A stretch of DNA of 64,000 nucleotides, from the NCBI RefSeq assembly GCF_027887165.1, contig NC_077232.1:2409064-2473063 (forward strand), given 5' to 3'. The position numbers were made by a program, and so were the translations under genes. This DNA comes from Monodelphis domestica. Its lineage: Eukaryota; Chordata; Mammalia; Didelphimorphia; Didelphidae. Within the stretch, counting starts at the first letter, position 1, and every line of letters starts with the position of its first letter. The notes beneath the pieces were generated by a model, which ran no database searches, was not told the origin of the DNA, and saw only the letters and a program-made list of their open reading frames with translations. Positions 42,960-54,995 of this stretch are shown here, one piece after another.

Positions 42960-43943
42960 ATGGCTCACATGGCCCAAAATCAAGCCTCCAGGAAGAAAGG
43001 GAAAAAAGTGACTATTGAAAACTTTTATGGTGGAAGTACCCAAGGAAAAGAGGAGAATGAGGAGGAAATCCAAAAAAATTCAGAACACGCCTCCCAAAAT
43101 GGAAACTATCAACAAGCTCTGGAAGATCTCAAACTGGAACTTATCCAAAAGATGGAAACCTTCTGGAAAGAAAAATGGGAGAAAGAGATCAGCTGTCTGA
43201 CAGATAAGACTGCTCAATTGGAAAAAGAACTCGAAGCATCCAATAGAAGGGCAGACAAGGCTGAAAAGCAAATCCAGTCCCTAATGACCAGAATTAAGCA
43301 CCTCGAAGAAAGTGAGATGATAAAACAGCAAGAATCAATAAAGCAAACCCAAATAATTAATGAATTGGAAGAAAACATAAAATATCTCACTGAGAAGGTC
43401 ACGGACCTGGAGAACAGAGGAAGACGAGAAAATCTCCGTATCATCAGTCTCCCAGAAAAACCAGAGGTAAACAACAAATTGGATATTATTCTAGAGGAGA
43501 TTATAAAAGAAAATTGCCCCCACGTTCTGGAGCAAGGGGGCAAAATAGAAATAGAAAGGATTCATAGAACACCTTCTATACTAAATCCCCAAAAGACAAC
43601 GCCTAGGAATGTAATTGCCAAATTCAAGAGCTTCCAAGTAAAGGAGAAAATCCTACAAGAAGCCAAGAAGAAGAGCTTCAGATATAAGGGGGCTCCCATA
43701 AGGATCACACACGACTTAGCGGCTAATACACTAAGAGACCGCAAAGCATGGAACACGATATTTAGAAAGGCAAGAGAGCTGGGTCTCCAACCAAGAATCA
43801 ACTACCCAGCAAAACTGACTATATACTTCCAGGGGAAAGTATGGGCATTCAACAAAATAGAAGATTTCCAAGCATTTGCTAAGAAAAGACCAGAACTTAG
43901 TGGAAAATTTGATATCCAAGCACAGAAAGCAAGAGAAACATGA
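42960..43943 (+). CDS. L1 ORF1 protein, intact (327 aa)
   Basis: ATG in good context (aaagggATGGC). The protein has a basic N-terminus, a coiled coil at about residues 50-150 (heptad-like LEKELEASNRRADKAEKQIQ), an RRM-like region starting near residue 155 (NLRIISLPE) and a C-terminal domain (IERIHRTP, ARELGLQPRINYPAKL). L1 ORF1p is a trimeric RNA-binding chaperone that coats L1 RNA in the cytoplasm. The frame is unbroken and the length is normal for mammalian L1 ORF1. Confidence 0.95.
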   Translation: MAHMAQNQASRKKGKKVTIENFYGGSTQGKEENEEEIQKNSEHASQNGNYQQALEDLKLELIQKMETFWKEKWEKEISCLTDKTAQLEKELEASNRRADKAEKQIQSLMTRIKHLEESEMIKQQESIKQTQIINELEENIKYLTEKVTDLENRGRRENLRIISLPEKPEVNNKLDIILEEIIKENCPHVLEQGGKIEIERIHRTPSILNPQKTTPRNVIAKFKSFQVKEKILQEAKKKSFRYKGAPIRITHDLAANTLRDRKAWNTIFRKARELGLQPRINYPAKLTIYFQGKVWAFNKIEDFQAFAKKRPELSGKFDIQAQKARET

Positions 43944-44629
43944 AAAGGTAAATATGAAAGAAAGGGAAAAGGAGATAAATCTTATCTTTCTCTTTAAGTC
44001 AAACTCTCTTCTATAAGGACTACATTTACATCTAATTATATATATTAATATGTGGGGAAAATGTTTTGTGTAACTCTCATAAATTGTATCATCATAAGAG
44101 TAGTTAGAAGAAACATGCATAGGGAAAGATTGGGGAATTAAGAAGATTTGGGGAAAGTTGGGGCAAAAAAAGGAAAAGGGAGGGGGGAACCGTGATAATA
44201 CTAAGATTAACTTCAAGAAATAGGGGGGGAATCAATAGAATAAACTTTCCCATATAAAGATACACATGGGAAGGGGAGGGGAAGAACTCTCATATGAGAA
44301 GGAGAGGAAGAGAGCGTGAAGTGGAATTACTTAAACCTTACTCTCAGTGAAATCAAATCTGAGAGGGAAGAACATCTAGATCCAGTGGGATCCTGAATTC
44401 TATCTTATCCATTAGGGCAAGAAAGAAAGGAAAATTAAGGAGGGGGTGGGGGGAGGGAGTACAAAAAGGGAGGGAAGGAGAGGGGGGAGGGGAAGGGAGC
44501 ATAAAAAGGGAGGGGCTAGAAAGGGAAGCATCTCAAGGGAGGGGACTAGGGGGACTGACCTAAAGTAAATCACTGGTTCAAAAGGAGAAAGCTAAAGAAG
44601 AAAGGTCAGAACTAGGGGAAGACATCAAA

Positions 44630-47600
44630 ATGCCAGCGAATCCACAAATAACAATCATAACTTTGAACGTGAATGGGATGAACTCACCCATAAAACGCAG
44701 ACAAATAGCAGATTGGATTAGAACCCAAAACCCTACCATATGTTGTCTTCAAGAAACACATATGAGACAGGTTGACACTCACAAGGTTAGAATTAAAGGT
44801 TGGAGTAAGACCTTTTGGGCCTCAACCGATAGAAAGAAGGCAGGAGTTGCAATCATGATATCTGACAAAGCCAAAGTACAAATAGACCTGATCAAAAGGG
44901 ACAGGGAAAGTAAATATATTCTGCTAAAAGGAAGTATAGACAATGAGGAAATATCACTAATCAACATGTATGCACCAAATGGTATAGCATCCAAATTTTT
45001 AATAGAGAAACTAGGAGAATTGAAGGAGGAATTAGACAGTAAAACCATATTAGTGGGAGACTTGAACCAACCACTATCAAATTTAGATAAATCAAATCAA
45101 AAAATAAATAAGAAAGAGGTAAAAGAGGTGAATGAAATCTTAGAAAAATTAGAATTAATAGACATATGGAGAAAAATAAATAGGGACAAAAAAGAATACA
45201 CCTTCTTTTCAGCACCACATGGCACATTCACAAAAATAGATCATACACTAGGTCATAGAAACATGGCACTTAAATGCAGAAAAGCAGAAATATTAACTGC
45301 AGCCTTTTCAGATCACAAGGCAATTAAAATATTGATCGGCAAGGGTACATGGAGACCCAAATCAAAAATTAATTGGAAATTAAATAACATGATACTCCAA
45401 AATCGGATAGTTAGAGAAGAAATCATAGAAACAATTAACAATTTCGTTGAAGAAAATGACAACGGCAAAACATCCTTTCAAACCTTATGGGATGCAGCCA
45501 AGGCAGTACTTAGAGGAAAATTCATATCCCTGAGTGCATATATTAACAAATTAGGGAGGACAGAGACCAAGGAATTGGAAATGCAAATAAAAAAACTTGA
45601 GAATGAACAAATTAAAAACCCCCAGAAGAAAACCATACTAGAGATCCTAAAAATTAAGGGAGAAATTAATAAAATAGAAAGTGACAGAACTATTGAGCTA
45701 ATAAACAAGATTAGAAGCTGGTACTTTGAAAAAACAGACAAAATAGACAAAGTACTGGTTAATTTAATTTAAAAAAGGAAAGAAGAAAGGCAAATTAATA
45801 GCATCAAGGATGAAAAGGGGGATCTCACCTCAAATGAAGAGGAAATTAAGGCAATCATTAAAAACTACTTTGCCCAACTATATGGCAATAAATATACCAA
45901 CCTAGGTGATATGGATGAATATTTACAAAAATATATATTGCCTAGACTAACAGAAGAAGAAATAGTTTTCTTAAATAATCCCATATCAGAAATTGAAATC
46001 CATCAAGCCATCAAAGAACTGCCTAAGAAAAAATCCCCAGGGCCTGATGGATTCACCAGTGAATTCTATCAAACATTCAGAGAACAGTTAACCCCAATAT
46101 TATACAAACTATTTGACATAATAAGCAAAGAGGGAGTCCTACCAAACTCCTTTTATGACACAAGCATGGTACTAATTCCAAAGCCAGGCAGGCCAAAAAC
46201 AGAGAAAGAAAACTATAGGCCAATCTCCCTAATGAATATAGATGCAAAAATCTTAAATAGGATACTAGCAAAAAGACTCCAGCAAGTGATTAGAAGGGTC
46301 ATCCACCATGATCAAGTAGGATTCATACCAGGGATGCAGGGCTGGTTCAACATTAGGAAAACTATCCACATAATTGACCACATCAACAAGCAAACCAACA
46401 AGAATCACATGATTATCTCAATAGATGCAGAAAAAGCCTTTGATAAAATACAACACCCATTCCTACTAAAAACACTAGAAAGCATAGGAATAGAAGGGTC
46501 ATTCCTAAAAATAATAAACAGTATATATCTAAAACCATCAGCTAATATCATCTGCAATGGGGATAAACTAAATCCATTCCCATTAAGATCAGGAGTGAAA
46601 CAAGGATGCCCATTATCACCTCTATTATTTGACATTGTATTAGAAACACTAGCAGTAGCAATTAGAGAAGAAAAAGAAATTGAAGGCATCAAAATAGGCA
46701 AGGAGGAGACCAAATTATCACTCTTTGCAGATGACATGATGGTCTACTTAAAGAATCCTAGAGACTCAACCAAAAAGCTAATTGAAATAATCAACAACTT
46801 TAGCAAAGTTGCAGGATACAAAATAAACCCACATAAGTCATCAGCATTTCTATATAATTCCAACACAGCTCAGCAGCAAGAACTAGAAAGAGAAATCCCA
46901 TTCAAAATTACCCAAGACAAAATAAAATACTTAGGAATCTATCTCCCGAGACAAACACAGGATCTATATGAACACAACTACAAAACACTTTCCACACAAC
47001 TAAAACTAGACTTGAACAATTGGAAGAACATTAACTGCTCATGGGTAGGACGAGCCAATATAATAAAAATGACCATCCTACCCAAACTCATCTATCTATT
47101 TAGTGCCATACCCATGGAACTTCCAAAAATTTTTTTTTACTGATTTAGAAAAAAACATAACAAAGTTCATTTGGAAGAACAAAAGATCAAGGATATCCAG
47201 GGAATTAATGAAAAAAAATACAAAGGAAGGGGGTCTTGCAGTCCCAGATCTCAGACTATATTATAAAGCAGCGGTCATCAAAACAATTTGGTACTGGCTA
47301 AGAGACAGAAAGGAGGATCAGTGGAATAGACTGGGGGCAAGCAACCTCAGCAAGACAGTATATGACAAACCCAAAGATCCCAGCTTTTGGGACAAAAATC
47401 CACTATTTCATAAAAACTGTTGGGAAAATTGGAGGACAGTGTGGGAAAGATTAGGCTTAGATCAACACCTCACACCCTACACCAAGATAAATTCAAAATG
47501 GATGAATGACTTGAACATAAAGAAGGAAACTATAAGAAAATTAGGCGAACACAGAATAGTATACATGTCAGACCTTTGGGAAGGGAAATACTTCAAAACC

Positions 47601-48437
47601 AAGCAAGAATTAGAAAGAATTACAAAATGCAAAATAAATAATCTAGATTACATCAAATTAAAAAGTTTTTGTACAAACAAAACCAATGTAACCAAAATCA
47701 GAAGGGTAGCAACAAATTGGGAAACAATCTTCATAAAAACCTCTGACAAGGGTTTAATTACTAAAATTTATAAAGAACTAAATCAATTGTACAAAAAATC
47801 AAGCCATTCTCCAATTGACAAATGGGCAAGGGACATGAACAGGCAATTCTCAGCCAAAGAAATCAAAACTATTAATAAGCACATGAAAAAGTGTTCTAAA
47901 TCTCTTATAATCAGAGAGATGCAAATCAAAACAACTCTGAGGTATCACCTCACACCTAGCAGATTGGCTAACATGACAGCTATGCAAAGTAATGAATGCT
48001 GGAGGGGATGTGGCAAAGTGGGGACATTAATTCATTGCTGGTGGAGTTGTGAATTGATCCAACCATTCTGGAGGGCAATTTGGAACTATGTCCAAAGGGC
48101 GATAAAAGACTGTCTGCCCTTTGATCCAGCCATAGCACTGCTGGGCTTGTACCCCAAAGAGATAATGGACAAAAAGACTTGTACAAAAATATTCATAGCT
48201 GCGCTCTTTGTGGTGGCCAAAAATTGGAAAATGAGGGGATGCCCTTCAATTGGGGAATGGCTGAACACATTGTGGTATATGTTGGTGATGGAATACTATT
48301 GTGCTAAAAGGAATAATAAAGTGGAGAAGTTCCATGGAGACTGGAACAACCTCCAGGAAGTAATGCAGAGCGAGAGGAGCAGAACCAGGAAAACATTGTA
48401 CACAGAGACTGATACATTGTGGTACAATCGAAGGTGA
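44630..48437 (+). pseudogene. L1 ORF2, broken by one nonsense and one frameshift
   Basis: Starts MPANPQITIITLNVNG. The N-terminal APE-like endonuclease shows QETH, GDLNQPLS, IDHTLGH and SDHK. The reverse transcriptase shows KKSPGPDGF near 46028 and SLFADDMM near 46722. The C-terminal Cys/His region reads CWRGCGKVGTLIHCWWSC near 47998. A single-codon nonsense lies at 45770-45772 (the older L1 at 3213 has AAA there) and a one-base slip lies in the T-run near 47130-47138, after which the frame continues to a normal end. Two breaks in about 3.8 kb imply modest age. Confidence 0.95.
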
Positions 48438-48831
48438 TGGACTTCTCCATTAGTATCAATGCAATCCCTGAACAATCTGCAGGGATCTAAAAAAAAATAC
48501 TACCCACAAGCAGAGGATAAACTGTGGGAGTAAAAACACCGCTGAAAAGCAACTGCTTGACTACAGGGTTGGAGGAGATAAGACTGAGGAGAGACTCTAA
48601 ATGAACACTATAATGCAAACTCCAACAACAGGGAAATGGGTTCGAGTCAAGAACACATGTGATAACCAGTGGAATCATGCGTCGGCTATGGGAGAGGGAA
48701 AGGCGGGGGGGGGGGGGGCGAGGGGGAGGGGAGGGGAGGAAAAGAAAACGATCTTTGTTTCCAGTGAATAATGTATGAAAACGACCAAATAAAATAATAT
48801 TAAAATTAAAAAAAAAAGTTGATACTTTAGA

Positions 48832-49597
48832 AATCAGGGACACCTAGCGGGAGCCCTCACTAGAAGAGAAGCCGAGCTGGGAGACGCGTCCTGTGCCCTT
48901 CGCCCCCCACAAAGTCACGCCCAGCCAGGACCCGGATGGACTTGGCTCCTTAAGGTGCATGTGAGAGGTGGGAAGCAGGCGCTCCTCTAGCCTGAGGAGT
49001 TCACCCTGCGTCAGCCTGGCTTTCCTGATTGCTGGAGGGAAGCTTTGGTCCTCACTCGGCTCCGTCTTGGACCCCGACACGTGCGTGCAATTTCCCCTCT
49101 ATTTCCTAGCATACACTCAGGTATAGCGTAGACGATAACTTGGTTGCCAGATCCTGAACTGCCATCTAATTGTGCCTCTGGTTATCAAGCTGAGTCTTAG
49201 CTCTAGAGAGCATTCAACATGAGTCCAACCCTTCTCTTTACAGACAAAGGAGCCAAAGATTCTGGAAAAACCAAGGGACGTACGTAGCCCAAGAACACAC
49301 AGGTAGGAGCGATAGCAACAGCGGCAGCCGGGTTTCGAGGCCGGGTCCTTCAGCTCAGCACTTCACTGAGAAGAAAAAAGAGACAAAGAAAGAAGGAACA
49401 CTGAGGAGGCCCAGGAAGAACAGCACAGATGTGCTGACACTTCTTCCTCCCTTCCCCTCCTCCTGTAAAACTTGAGCTAAATCCAAGCCCTGGCCTTGTC
49501 ACACACACACATCATGCCTCCATTCTCACCTTATTCTGTTAGGGAAGACACCCCCCCCCCCGAAGCCTTTCTCTTCCTGAATGACCCATGATGAGCC
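48832..49597. other. Unassigned stretch
   Basis: CT- and GA-rich patches (49370-49400), a C-run at 49551-49560. No gene or repeat family recognised. Confidence 0.35.
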
Positions 49598-50760
49598 ATT
49601 GTCATGGATGTCTTAGAGCAGGCAAACCCAACACGCTACACGATGCCAGACAGAGGAGGTGCAGGAAGGGACATGCTCAGAAGAGACTCTGCAACCACAA
49701 GGAGTCTTGTGAAGAGCTCAGAAAAAAGAGGAACAATTCCGGGGGCTCATAGAACTAGGAATGTGGCTTGTGCTGGGCCCATGTGCTCCCTACAGGTGTG
49801 CCCCACTCCCAGGGTGTGCTCATTCCTCTCACTGATATTGAGTGTATTTCTAGATTTCTCATACACACCCTGGGCTTATTGGAAGAACTTTTTATAGCTA
49901 CTGTCCTGATGATGTTACCCTGGTAATAATACCTTTGGTTTGTGTCAAAAGATTTTATACAACCAAAGATGATGACAGGCAGCCAGATGGGCAATCCCAT
50001 GAAGGGGGTCTCTCAAATTGGATAAATGCAACGTATGGGTTATGTGCTGGGCTGAGAAGTACACACCTGGACAACTTTAGGATAAATGTTGGGGGGACCC
50101 CCCCAACAAACCAAATGATGCCAGTGCCACCAAACCTGACCTTCAGAACATCAACCTTCCCTCAATAACCCCTCTGGATAACGGAGAAGCTCAGCCCCAG
50201 AAGAATCACAATTTACTTAAGAAGTCTACAGGATTGGGGGCAGCTGGGTAGCTCAGTGGATTGAGAGCCAGGCCTGGAGACAGGAGGTCCTGGGTTCAAA
50301 TCTGGCCTCAGACACTTCTCAGCTGTGTGACCCTGGGCAAGTCACTTGACCCCCATTGCCAGCCCTTACCACTCTTCTGCCTTGGAGCCAATACTCAGTA
50401 TTGACTTCAAGACGGAAGGTAAGGGTTTAAAAAAAAAGAAGTCTACAGGATGCCATTGGCTGTTGCCAATATCAACTTCCTCAGCAGATGTAGAAGAAAA
50501 ATGTATATGAAGAATATGAATTCCTGAAAAAAGAAGGAATGCGATCTAGTCATGAAGCAAAAACAAAGGACAACCAATGGCAACACCCATGGCAAAGTGT
50601 TTCTCCTCAAGGTATAAAAAAGAAGCGAAATAAAGTGAGAGTCCCTGGGAGTAGTTCTTGTCTATAAGTCTTGTGGAAAATCACAAAGCAGAACTGCACC
50701 ATTAGAGAAGACAGGTAGAAAGGCGGCAGCAGGCCCTTGCTACCAGCAAGAGAGTGGTCA
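49598..50760 (+). mobile_element. Possible LTR-type repeat carrying a SINE
   Basis: A TATA-like ggtataaaaaa near 50613 and aataaag near 50630 suggest LTR promoter and polyadenylation elements on the + strand. A chance frame spans 49604-49897. Ends and target duplication were not fixed. A SINE is inserted at 50235-50435. Confidence 0.25.
50235..50435 (+). mobile_element. Marsupial tRNA-derived SINE with 16-bp target duplication
   Basis: ggcagctgggtagctcagtg ... tcctgggttcaaatctggcc (A/B-box-like spacing) ... aagacggaaggtaagggttt plus an A-tail. Flanked by aagaagtctacaggat at 50219-50234 and 50436-50451. Confidence 0.96.
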
Positions 50761-50925
50761 TTTTTTCCTTTCCTTTGTTCAAATTAATTGTGGTTGGACT
50801 CAAATATATTATTAGGTGGCCACCAGGGATTTGATTTCTAAATCCCAAAATGAATTACTAAAGTAAATGGAATTTATAGTAGTTTATTTACAATGTTTAC
50901 AATAGAAGGAAGATGTTAAGGAATA

Positions 50926-51058
<133 letters not shown>

Positions 51059-51533
51059 TCTGGCTTCTTCTGATATCTCCAGCCAGGGGAAGAGAAAAGC
51101 AGGATTACTAAATCAGCCTTTCACTCACCAACGGTGACAGTCTAAAAGGAAAGAAGTCTGGGTGTCTGTCTTCCAATCTCTCCTCTGAGTGCAACTCTGA
51201 GTCAGAGATCCTTCTTCAACTCAAAATTCGAATCGAATATCTCTCAGAAATGAATCTTCTTCTGCCCTTTTCATCCTTTTAAAGATCTTTTTCTCTTGTA
51301 TCACTTCCTCTAAATTTCCACATCTACCAATCATAGCAGATGCTTTTCTCTAGGACTGCCCACTCTTTAGTTCACACCTTTTTGGGTTAGATTACATCTT
51401 TAGGGTTACTTAACACTTTTTTCATAAGTTCACCTTTTGTAGTTACTTAACACCATTTTGTAGTTTAAAATGGTTAGATGTACTTCAAATACTGAGTTAT
51501 CACTTCTTTGTGGATTAAAATCTAAAAATAGAT

Positions 51534-51660
51534 TGTGAATTACAATTCTAGCTTTACTAAGAAGGAAGAGCTAAGTACCTTCATTGTTATAATCAGGAGA
51601 TTACAATTTTATCTTCACAATAAAGGAAGAGCTAAGTATCTTCATTGTTATAATCTGGGG
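51534..51660 (+). repeat. Two-copy tandem duplication in the LTR
   Basis: attacaattctagctttact ... ttcattgttataatcaggag is followed by attacaattttatcttcaca ... ttcattgttataatctgggg. Confidence 0.85.
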
Positions 51661-51776
51661 AGAGTTAAATCCAGTATTCACACCTTTCTACTTAATCCTG
51701 CCCATTTTTATGGAAGAAAAGTTGATGGTTCACATAGACTTTCATTCACATCAACCATAGGCGTGATCTAATCCAC

Positions 51777-52364
51777 AACATACAGAAAAGTGGATGTCTA
51801 CTTAGTTCAGTTTCCAGTCCCTGGAAAGACCTTCCCACCCCTCCTCCTTACAGCCTTGTTGTCTGCCTTGCTGGAAATAGAGTACACAGCAGCAGATTCT
51901 TTATGGTGTATTTGTCAAGGCCTGAAATTATTCTGAATGGAGCAGGGATGCTTGCCTGTGATGAACAAAGCCTAAAATTCAGAGCCCTTGTTTGCCTTTG
52001 TCTATATTCAGTGTACCATCTGTTGCCAGCACCAGAGATGGAGTCCCTCCAGGGGCCTCAGCATCCCAGATGAAACCATTTTCCCTTTGCAATGGGCTGA
52101 TTAGGGCCTGAATGCATTCACAATAATATGAGCAGATCATTCAAAATTAAGATTCATTTTATAACAGGAATTAATTATAGGCTAATGCTTAGTCCACACA
52201 AAAACTCTTTTCCAAACCAATGGAAGCAAGATGCAAACTTCTTCTTATCCAGACTTCAGGTATAGGATTTGTGAGGGAAACCCAAGCATTAAAACCCCAA
52301 TGATCTCAGAACAAAATGTGGGATCTCTTCATTAAACATTTCTTTCGACTTCAGAAACTACCAT
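51777..52364. other. Unassigned stretch
   Basis: No gene or repeat family recognised. Confidence 0.4.
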
Positions 52365-52490
52365 ACAGACATTCATTAATCAACCATCTCTTGAGTGCCT
52401 ACTCTGTGCCAGGCACAATAAAGAATCCAAAGCAAAAGGAGAGACAGTCTCTACCTTTATGGGACTTACAGTCCAGTTGGGAATTAATGA
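52365..52490 (-). repeat. L2 3'-end fragment, reverse
   Basis: cattcattaatcaaccatct ... actctgtgccaggcacaata ... gggacttacagtccagttgg. Confidence 0.65.
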
Positions 52491-52659
52491 TTCAGCTTAG
52501 TAACAACAAAACCAAAACTGTTTGTTTCCTGGGTGCTTAGAGGTTTCAAACAATTCTCCAAAATGAGAAGTTTATCATTACTCTGGAAAGAACTTTATTC
52601 ATTGTAGTACTATGACCAAACCATTCTTCTATGAGATCCATGGCATCCTGGTTTGAAAG

Positions 52660-53720
52660 AGGGTCTTGGGACTAAAAAATGAGAATCATTTGAAGGGATT
52701 AGAGATGTTTGATCTAGAAATGAGAAGAGTTAGAGGATGTAATAAATATCTTCAGGTATCTGAAGGGCATCCGAATGAGAGAAGGATCAGCCTTGTTTTG
52801 CTTGACCCCAGAAGTCAAAACTAGAAGCAGCAAACTGCAGAAACTGCAGAAAAGAAGATGTTGGCTCAAAAAAGGTCAGAAAGAAATATCCTAACAAGGA
52901 GAGTTGTTCAAAAGAATAACGTAGAAATCATTTAGCAATTTTTGGTTAGCTGTTGGCATCAGAGAGCCATTCTAAGATTCCATGGTCTGGGGCAGTACCA
53001 ATGTAATCATACCTAAAGACCTAGGGGGCGTGAACTCCACTCCTATCATGGAACTAGACTCTTCATGAGTTATACAATCTGGTCTGATTGGCCAGATCCA
53101 AAGAGGAGTAGTTAATAGCTTTAATAGTGTGATCAATGACTTTTATTGGTGTGCCCAAAGAGTAGCCTTCAGCACTGTTTGGCACTTTTGTTGACAATTT
53201 GGACAAAGGCATAGATGGCATACTAATCAAATTTGCATGGCACAGATCTGGGAGGCCAATATCCCAGCAGGTTACAGGTTGGGAATCAATCAAGTTCAAT
53301 GAAATTTTTAAAAGATAACAATGAAATCTTGCACTTAGATTTAAAAAATCAGCATCTCAGGTCTAAGGTGGTGTTAACTGTGGCTAAATTGTCATCTGCC
53401 TTGAAGTGATATGAGAGTTTTATTGGAATGGAGGCTCAATGTGAGTTACCAATTTCATATGGCAACCAAGAAAAGCTAATGTGATCTTAGGAGGCATTAA
53501 GAAAAACATACAGACCAGAACTAGGAAAGTGATGGTCCTGCTTCTTTCTGCTAGCCTCAGGCCTTATCTGCACACTTGTGTTCAAGCCTAAGGGTTTGAT
53601 TTAATAAGCTAGAATAGCATCCTGAGGATGACCAGACCAGACAAGATCCTTGAGGTCTCACCACAAGAGATTTAGCTAAGACAACTGGGTCAATGGAGCC
53701 TGGAGAAGGGCAGATTTATA
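52660..53720 (+). repeat. CR1/L3 LINE relic, sense
   Basis: gtttgatctagaaatgagaa ... gccttgttttgcttgacccc ... is a CR1/L3 3' segment. 53160-53300 (gttgacaatttggacaaagg ... catggcacagatctgggagg) corresponds to coding-side L3 text. Order and orientation suggest rearranged pieces. Confidence 0.6.
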
Positions 53721-54020
53721 GGAGACATAGGAGCACAGTTTGGAGTTCAGGTTTGAAGGAATGGGTTGTCTCAGTGAAAGTCTCCAAATAAAAGCTGGAA
53801 AGTCAAGAGAAGAGATTCTTGGCCAAGTAAAATTTCAATTAAATGTTGCCTAGGGTCTCTTGCAGATCAGAGATTCTGCTTGGATGGGTCTGTCTGCATG
53901 AATGCTCCTCCAGGAAGAGATGTCACGAGGTAGCCGTGCTTTCTGGAGCAGAAAAGTATTTCAAGTGAAGCATCCTGAGACAAGAGCCTATCAGCCACAC
54001 AAGAACAGAAGATTTCACTG

Positions 54021-54022
<2 letters not shown>

Positions 54023-54063
<41 letters not shown>

Positions 54064-54080
54064 TGTGTGTGTGTGTGTGT
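54023..54080 (+). repeat. (TG)n microsatellite
   Basis: 29 TG units with one TA step; abuts the RTE-like repeat tail. Confidence 0.97.
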
Positions 54081-54084
54081 AGGT

Positions 54085-54392
54085 TATTTATATATATATA
54101 GTAGTCTCTCGGTAACTGAGGATGATGATTGTCTTTGCGCGCTTTCATCTGTGATGTAGATGAGTGTGCACAAAGACACTTGTGCATGAAGGAGATTTAA
54201 GTGGAAAAGTTGGTGCACAGAGACAGTCCCTCTCTCGGCATTGGAAGCCTGGGTCCAGTGGCACGAAAAGTCATTACACCTGGAGACTTCCTCAGCTGCA
54301 TTGGATGGCCTTGTTGTCCTTTGTGCTCCAACACGCCCTGAGTACTCCACAGTGCTTTGCTGCGTCGCCATCTCAGCCGTTGACCCTTAATA
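54085..54392 (-). mobile_element. RTE-like retroposon, copy 2
   Basis: gtagtctctcggtaactgaggatgatgat ... ctcagccgttgaccctt parallels 39128-39390 almost base for base. The tail on this side is (TA)n with a single TAG plus the (TG)n run. It is about 110 bp shorter on the other side than copy 1. Confidence 0.65.
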
Positions 54393-54584
54393 TATATATA
54401 ACATTTCCTAAAATATTTGGCTTTGATAAATGTTTTCTTTACACGGAATAGTAGTTACTAGCACTTACATTGCAATTCAACACTCGGAGAATACTTTCTA
54501 TGTCTCCTCTGATTGCTCAACAATCCCAGTAGAGAGCTATTACAGAAATAAACACTGAAGTCTGCAGTTCTACTCACGGCAACA

Positions 54585-54830
54585 ATGGAAGGTAGGTGAA
54601 GCAGTAGAGAGTGTTGGAGTTGGCAGACCCAAATTCAAATCTGATCTCAGATATGTACTAGCTGGATGACCCTGGACAATCACTTAAATCCTCTTTACCT
54701 TAGTTTCCTATTTTGTAAGATGGAGGTAATAGCATTTACCTGGCAGGGTTGTTGTGAGGCTCAAATGAGATACTTAGCTCAGTGTCTGGCACATAGTAGG
54801 TGCTACATAAATGTTAGTTATTATTAGAGA
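54585..54830 (+). repeat. THER/MIR SINE
   Basis: aaattcaaatctgatctcag ... gatgaccctggacaatcact ... gggttgttgtgaggctcaaa ... tggcacatagtaggtgctac. Confidence 0.9.
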
Positions 54831-54995
54831 AAGGGGTGTTACTACCAGTTTCTAGATAAAGAAAATGAGGCTCAGAAACTTGAAGCAACTTACCCCAAAG
54901 CATACAATTAGTATTAGAGTCAGGCTTCAAACCCAAGCTTTTCCCAACTCTTAAGTCAAAAACTCTTCCCATAACCACTATCAGGACTGCAACTA
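54831..54995 (-). repeat. MIR fragment, reverse
   Basis: gaaaatgaggctcagaaact ... cttaccccaaagcatacaat, reversed MIR adjoining the previous SINE head to tail. Confidence 0.55.

Larger units (their letters stand above)
42401..48814 (+). mobile_element. Full-length L1, about 6.4 kb, with 17-bp target duplication
   Basis: Flanked by an exact 17-bp duplication aaagttgatactttaga (42384-42400 and 48815-48831). Order: GC-rich 5' UTR (42401-42959), ORF1 (42960-43943), a long purine-rich spacer of about 690 bp, ORF2 (44630-48437), 3' UTR with a G-rich run (48703-48718) and an A-rich tail. The exact duplication suggests a fairly recent insertion, though ORF2 already carries two breaks. Confidence 0.97.

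Noticed and set aside
44779..45750. Minus-strand frames of 88-90 codons
   Set aside because: Antisense shadows of L1 ORF2; the + strand carries the recognised protein.
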